DNA of 9,245 bases from an uncultured bacterium (GTDB taxonomy: Bacteria; Verrucomicrobiota; Kiritimatiellia; CAIKKV01), in the NCBI GenBank assembly GCA_903828035.1, contig CAIKKV010000654.1:1-9245 (forward strand), written 5' to 3'. The position numbers were made by a program, and so were the translations under genes. Below the pieces are notes generated by a model. It saw only the letters and a list, made by a program, of their open reading frames with translations, searched no databases and had not been told where the DNA came from. Position 1 is the stretch's first letter; the number at the start of each line of letters is the position of its first letter. This document shows, one piece after another, positions 6,545 to 9,245 of this stretch.

Positions 6545-8121
6545 CGACCAACGCCGTCCCCGACTCGGCCGCGGAGGCCCTGGCCGGAAAGCTGGAGCAG
6601 CTGGCCTCGCCCGCCTTCCTGCATGCGGCCACCCCGCGCCTCCTGGCCGCCGCCCTTGTTTACCTGTTCCTGGTCGTGCTGCTGCGCCTCGGCCGGAACC
6701 GCGGCCTCGGCCGCGTGGCCGTGCCCCTCAACCTGCTCGGCCTCGCCTGCATCCTGCGCCTCTTTCTCGGCGACACACTCGGCACGCTCTTCCCCGCGAT
6801 TCCCCGCCTGCTCACGGCCTCGGTCGTCTTCTTCCTCGCCGTGCTCCTTCTCCGGGCGGCCGAGCTGATCCTGTTCGAATTCTTCTTCGTCCGCTCCGGC
6901 CGCAAGCCGGTGCCCGTGGTCCTGCGCGATATCGGCCGCGCCCTCCTCACGGCCCTGCTGTTCGTCCTCATCGTCAAGGGCTTCTTCCCCGCCCTCAACT
7001 TCAACGTCCTCGCCGTCTCCTCCATCATCGTGGGCTACGTGGTCGGCAACGCCACGCAGGACACCCTCGGCAACCTCGTGGCCGGCCTGGCGCTCAACTC
7101 GGAGAACTCGTTCAGCATCGGCGACTGGATCGCCGTCGGCGACCGGATCGGCAAGGTGACCGACATCACCTGGCGCTCCACCCGGATGCTGACCAAGAAC
7201 ATGGAGGACATCATCGTCCCCAACTCCACGCTGTCGAAGGAGATCCTGGTCAACTTCTCGCGCCCCACGCCGGAGCTCCGCACGCGCCTGCAGGTGGGCG
7301 TCAGCTACGACACCCCGCCCAACCTCGTGCGCGAGGTGCTGCTGGGCGCCATCCGCGATGTGCCGGGCATCGACCCCGTCCCCCTCCCCAAGGTGCGGGT
7401 CGTCAGCTATGCCGACTCCGCCGTGCTCTACGACATCTTCTTCTACGTCCATGACTTCGAGAAGATCGACGACATCCGCGCCGACGTCATGAACCTGATC
7501 TGGTACCGCCTCAAGCGCGCCAACATCTCCATCCCCTATCCCGTCCGCGATGTGCGGGCGCGGCAGATCACCCGGGAGGACGACGCGGCCGCCGAGCGGG
7601 AGCGCCAGCTCGCCATAGCCCGGCTCTTTGCGACCAACAGCCTGTTCGCGCCGCTCAGCGCCGAAGAGCGCCTCGCGCTGGCCGCCGCCTGCCAGGTGCG
7701 CATCTACGCCGCCGGCGAGGAGATCGTGCGGCAGGGCGATGCCGGCGCCTCGATGTTCGTCATCGAGTCCGGCGCCGTGGGCATCTTCGTGGACCAGAAG
7801 GACCGGGCGCGGGTGCGGGTGGGCGCGCTGGACGCCGGCCACTTCTTCGGCGAGCGCTCGCTGCTCACGGGCGAAGGGCGGTCCGCCACCGTGGCGGCGA
7901 CTTCCGACACCGTCGTGGCGGAGCTCGGCAAGGAGGCCTTTGCCTCCATCCTGAAGGCCAAGCCCGACATGGCGGAGTATCTCGGCCGCGTGCTGGCCGA
8001 GCGCGACCAGGCCCGCGAAACGCTTGCCGCCGGCGCCGGCGCCGCGGGGGCGGTTGAATCTCAGCATCAAAAAGGACGGCAATTCATGACGCGTATTCTT
8101 AACTTCTTCGGAGTCTCATGA
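6541..8121 (+). CDS. MscS-family channel with C-terminal cyclic-nucleotide-binding domain (bCNG-like)
   Basis: A 526-aa protein. Hydrophobic helices lie at about residues 33-50, 60-76, 90-114 and 133-149. They precede the MscS pore helix and gate region at about 151-185 (FNVLAVSSIIVGYVVGNATQ), then the beta-domain (FSIGDWIAVGDRIGKVTDI, 191-209; EDIIVPNS, 222-229) and the alpha/beta domain ending near 335 (ISIPYPV). Residues 360-480 are a Crp-type cyclic-nucleotide-binding domain, with EEIVRQGDAGASMFVIESG and a phosphate-binding cassette FFGERSLLTGEGRSATV in which Glu438 and Arg447 occupy the expected ligand-binding positions. Such fusions are the bacterial cyclic-nucleotide-gated branch of the MscS superfamily; known members respond to cAMP and are often poorly tension-sensitive. 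A short tail follows the domain. It overlaps both neighbours by ATGA, implying translational coupling. No cyclase or phosphodiesterase gene is in view. Confidence 0.93.
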   Translation: MTTNAVPDSAAEALAGKLEQLASPAFLHAATPRLLAAALVYLFLVVLLRLGRNRGLGRVAVPLNLLGLACILRLFLGDTLGTLFPAIPRLLTASVVFFLAVLLLRAAELILFEFFFVRSGRKPVPVVLRDIGRALLTALLFVLIVKGFFPALNFNVLAVSSIIVGYVVGNATQDTLGNLVAGLALNSENSFSIGDWIAVGDRIGKVTDITWRSTRMLTKNMEDIIVPNSTLSKEILVNFSRPTPELRTRLQVGVSYDTPPNLVREVLLGAIRDVPGIDPVPLPKVRVVSYADSAVLYDIFFYVHDFEKIDDIRADVMNLIWYRLKRANISIPYPVRDVRARQITREDDAAAERERQLAIARLFATNSLFAPLSAEERLALAAACQVRIYAAGEEIVRQGDAGASMFVIESGAVGIFVDQKDRARVRVGALDAGHFFGERSLLTGEGRSATVAATSDTVVAELGKEAFASILKAKPDMAEYLGRVLAERDQARETLAAGAGAAGAVESQHQKGRQFMTRILNFFGVS

Positions 8122-8390
8122 GCATCTTCGAAATCATCATGCTGGTCTGTTTCGGCGCCGCCTGGCCCTTCGCCCTGGCCAAGTCCTGGCGCTCGCGCCA
8201 GACCGGCGGCAAGAGCCTCGGCTTCCTCGTGGTCGTCCTGGTCGGCTACCTCTCGGGCGTGGCTCACAAATGGCTCCACAGTCGCGATCCGGTCATCTTC
8301 CTCTACGCCCTCAACGCCCTCATGGTCTCCGCCGACATCGTGCTCTTCGCGCGCAACCGGCGGCTTGAAAAGGCGCGGGCCATCCTTTAG
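8118..8390 (+). CDS. Small three-helix membrane protein, PQ-loop/SemiSWEET-like
   Basis: A 90-aa protein whose ATG overlaps the channel stop (ATGA, 8118-8121). It has three predicted membrane helices, at about residues 4-21, 33-50 and 58-77, and a positively charged C-terminus (ARNRRLEKAR). Between helices 1 and 2 lies AAWPFALAKSWRSRQTGGKSL, with Trp16-Pro17 and a basic loop followed by Gly-Lys-Ser. This recalls the PQ-loop pattern of SemiSWEET and related half-transporters, in which a Pro-Gln in helix 1 precedes a basic K-[ST]-K-[ST] segment; here the Gln is Phe. Half-transporters of this size act as dimers to move small solutes, but no substrate can be proposed. The family assignment is by motif resemblance only; it could be an unrelated three-helix protein. 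It is probably the last gene of the operon. Confidence 0.72.
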   Translation: MSIFEIIMLVCFGAAWPFALAKSWRSRQTGGKSLGFLVVVLVGYLSGVAHKWLHSRDPVIFLYALNALMVSADIVLFARNRRLEKARAIL

Positions 8391-8459
8391 CGGTATGCCG
8401 GGCGTATCGGATCCTGAAGCGGACTTGAATATAAAAAAAATAGGCGGTACTCTTTTCCG

Positions 8460-8651
8460 ATGAAGGTTGATCGCAAAGCTTTCTCCGTGGTTTCGCTTCA
8501 CCATGATTCCGATTTATCCTATTGGCGCTCCCGTTCCCCCCGCGAGCGCCTCCTGGCCATCCAAATGAATAGGGAGGCGGCATATGGGCACGCAAGAGCT
8601 TCCGCAAGACTTCAAAGAGTTCTTGAAATTGTTGAACGAAAAAGGCGTTGA
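8460..8651 (+). CDS. Small protein partnered with a nucleotidyltransferase (putative antitoxin-like)
   Basis: A 63-aa soluble, basic protein. Its central part SDLSYWRSRSPRERLLAIQM and C-terminal part ARLQRVLEIVERK match, as I recognise it, a family of roughly 60-70 residue proteins (YW-x3-[ST]P-x-ERL ... RLQRV) that commonly lie immediately upstream of MNT/AbiEii-type nucleotidyltransferase genes. The gene overlaps the following start by 68 bp in another frame, and the conserved RLQRVLEIVE segment lies inside that overlap, so both frames appear constrained. Upstream I see only a weak Shine-Dalgarno (AGGCGG, 8442-8447, 12 bases away) and an A8 run (8433-8440). It may act as the regulatory or antitoxin partner; that role is inferred from context and not proven for this family. 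Confidence 0.68.
   Translation: MKVDRKAFSVVSLHHDSDLSYWRSRSPRERLLAIQMNREAAYGHARASARLQRVLEIVERKRR
8571..8577 (+). promoter_or_regulatory. Ribosome-binding site of the nucleotidyltransferase, embedded in the upstream gene
   Basis: AGGGAGG ends six bases before the ATG at 8584 and lies within codons for Asn-Arg-Glu-Ala of the 63-aa protein. It decides the start of the second gene and supports the view that the 68-bp overlap is genuine. Confidence 0.7.
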
Positions 8652-9045
8652 CTATCTTCTCATCGGGGGATATGCCGTCGGTTATTATGGATATCCTCGA
8701 ACGACGGCCGACTTGGATGTCTGGATCGCAATATCCCCCGGCAACGCGCATAAGATGGTCGATGTCATTCGCCAATTTGGGATGAGCAGCCCGGATCTCA
8801 CGGCTGACCTTTTTCAACACCCTGGGAATATCATCCGGATGGGTGTCGCGCCGGTTCGGATTGAAGTTCTCAATGAAATTGACGGTGTTTCCTTCCCCAC
8901 TTGCTTCAAGAATCGAAGGAGCGCCGTCATCGACGGACTTCCTGTAAATCTGATTTCTCTTCGGCATCTCCGCATAAACAAGAAGGCGGCTGGACGGCAT
9001 AAGGATTTGGACGATCTTGAACATTTGCCAAAGAAAGAATTATGA
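8584..9045 (+). CDS. MNT/AbiEii-type nucleotidyltransferase-fold protein
   Basis: A 153-aa protein. The polymerase-beta-superfamily signature is intact: DYLLIGGYAVGYYGYPR with the Gly28-Gly29 pair, then TADLDVWI with the two metal-binding acids Asp43 and Asp45. A third carboxylate is expected in the later strand and is probably Glu94 in VRIEVLNEIDG, where I recall Asp being more usual (RID). The C-terminal NKKAAGRHKDLDDLEHL is characteristic of the small nucleotidyltransferases of toxin-antitoxin and abortive-infection-type systems (AbiEii, DUF6036-like). Such enzymes can transfer nucleotides to tRNA or to a partner protein; which applies here cannot be told. The start ATG is preceded by AGGGAGG. 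The first 68 bases also encode the end of the upstream 63-aa protein in a different frame. Base composition is clearly lower in GC than the preceding operon, suggesting separate acquisition. Confidence 0.87.
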   Translation: MGTQELPQDFKEFLKLLNEKGVDYLLIGGYAVGYYGYPRTTADLDVWIAISPGNAHKMVDVIRQFGMSSPDLTADLFQHPGNIIRMGVAPVRIEVLNEIDGVSFPTCFKNRRSAVIDGLPVNLISLRHLRINKKAAGRHKDLDDLEHLPKKEL

Positions 9046-9103
9046 GCGCTCTATTTGGTTCCTAAAGTATGCTGTTTAAAAATAAAAGACCGGCCCCATG
9101 ACG

Positions 9104-9123
9104 CCAGAGCACATGTGCCCTGG
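9104..9123. repeat. 20-bp imperfect palindrome downstream of the nucleotidyltransferase
   Basis: CCAGAGCACATGTGCCCTGG is self-complementary except for one A/C pair (9108 against 9119); its core GCACATGTGC is a perfect 10-bp palindrome. No T-run follows, so an intrinsic terminator is not supported. It may be a protein-binding site or part of the neighbouring repeat element. Confidence 0.4.
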
Positions 9124-9125
9124 GC

Positions 9126-9153
9126 TGTCATCCCGAGCGTAGTCGAGGGATCT
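9126..9153. repeat. Copy of a widely dispersed GTCATCC...GGGATCT motif
   Basis: Starting TGTCATCCCGAGCG and ending GTCGAGGGATCT, this segment closely resembles a short intergenic repeat that I recognise from many unrelated bacterial genomes (typical form GTCATCCTGAGCG-AAGTCGAAGGATCT); its reverse strand gives the spurious peptide RSLDYARDD often seen in annotations. The outer ATCCC (9130-9134) and GGGAT (9147-9151) are complementary, so it can form a small hairpin. Function unknown. Confidence 0.6.
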
Positions 9154-9245
9154 CATTTCCGGTTTTCGTGTGGTTCTCGTCTTTCGCAGTTAAAAATCAT
9201 CGCTTTCATCGCGCCACGGCCTCAAAGGGCCTGCAAACGGCATCA

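Larger units (their letters stand above)
9046..9245. other. Non-coding right end
   Basis: No credible coding frame or RNA gene is seen in these 200 bases after the nucleotidyltransferase. They hold the palindrome and the dispersed-type motif described separately, plus AT-rich stretches around 9070-9088 and 9188-9200. A gene could begin beyond the right edge. Confidence 0.5.

Noticed and set aside
6514..8082. 522-codon antisense frame through the MscS-type channel gene
   Set aside because: A composition artefact of high-GC codon bias; the plus strand carries unmistakable MscS and cyclic-nucleotide-binding motifs.
8425..8453. Possible promoter for the nucleotidyltransferase pair (TTGAAT, 17 bases, TACTCT)
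   Set aside because: Only 4 of 6 and 3 of 6 consensus matches; the AT-rich tract makes chance hits likely, so it was not listed as a feature.
8391..8459. Possible terminator after the PQ-loop-like gene (ATGCCGGGCGTAT)
   Set aside because: Only a few base pairs form and no T-run follows, so it is not a convincing terminator.
8320..9024. 234-codon minus-strand frame across the island
   Set aside because: Antisense to a nucleotidyltransferase with intact catalytic motifs and a strong ribosome-binding site; its own sequence has no recognisable features.
9099..9143. Short frame starting ATGACGCCAGAG near the right end
   Set aside because: Only 14 codons, lies across the palindrome and dispersed motif, and has no ribosome-binding site.

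Overview
The window looks like chromosomal DNA from a GC-rich, Gram-negative, free-living bacterium. Evidence for the envelope type is an outer-membrane beta-barrel gene upstream of a Wzz/GumC-type polysaccharide co-polymerase. The pairing of a cytosolic acetyl-xylan-esterase-like hydrolase with a uroporphyrinogen-decarboxylase-like (URO-D/MtaA superfamily) protein, plus an Ala/Pro/Thr/Asn-rich secreted protein, is reminiscent of the PVC superphylum (Verrucomicrobiota, Kiritimatiellota, Lentisphaerota). This placement is an inference from gene style, not from a marker gene.

Layout. (1) 1-1872, minus strand: a leftward envelope/exopolysaccharide operon. A near-consensus promoter (1922-1950) drives a 400-aa beta-barrel protein, followed 21 bp later by the first 216 codons of a Wzz/GumC chain-length regulator that runs off the left edge. 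(2) 2049-4165, plus strand: a divergent two-gene operon with its own promoter (1982-2010). It encodes an alpha/beta hydrolase and a URO-D-like protein whose conserved N-terminus is only recovered if translation begins at a CTG that overlaps the hydrolase stop codon. (3) 4171-4677, minus strand: a small secreted protein convergent with the URO-D-like gene; both stop codons lie in one small hairpin. (4) 4784-8390, plus strand: three genes joined by ATGA overlaps, encoding an ArnT/PMT-type GT39 glycosyltransferase, an MscS-type channel with a C-terminal cyclic-nucleotide-binding domain, and a three-helix membrane protein resembling PQ-loop/SemiSWEET proteins. (5) 8425-9045, plus strand: a visibly AT-richer island with a 63-aa protein and a 153-aa MNT/AbiEii-type nucleotidyltransferase that overlap by 68 bp in different frames, probably a toxin-antitoxin-like or defence-related pair. 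(6) 9046-9245: non-coding as far as I can see, with a 20-bp imperfect palindrome and one copy of a widely dispersed GTCATCC...GGGATCT-type motif.

The best candidates for something under-described are the 68-bp dual-coding overlap in the nucleotidyltransferase pair, the CTG-start overlap of the URO-D-like gene, and the coupling of a cyclic-nucleotide-gated MscS channel to a glycosyltransferase and a small PQ-loop-like protein. No CRISPR array, rRNA, tRNA, transposase or phage gene was seen.
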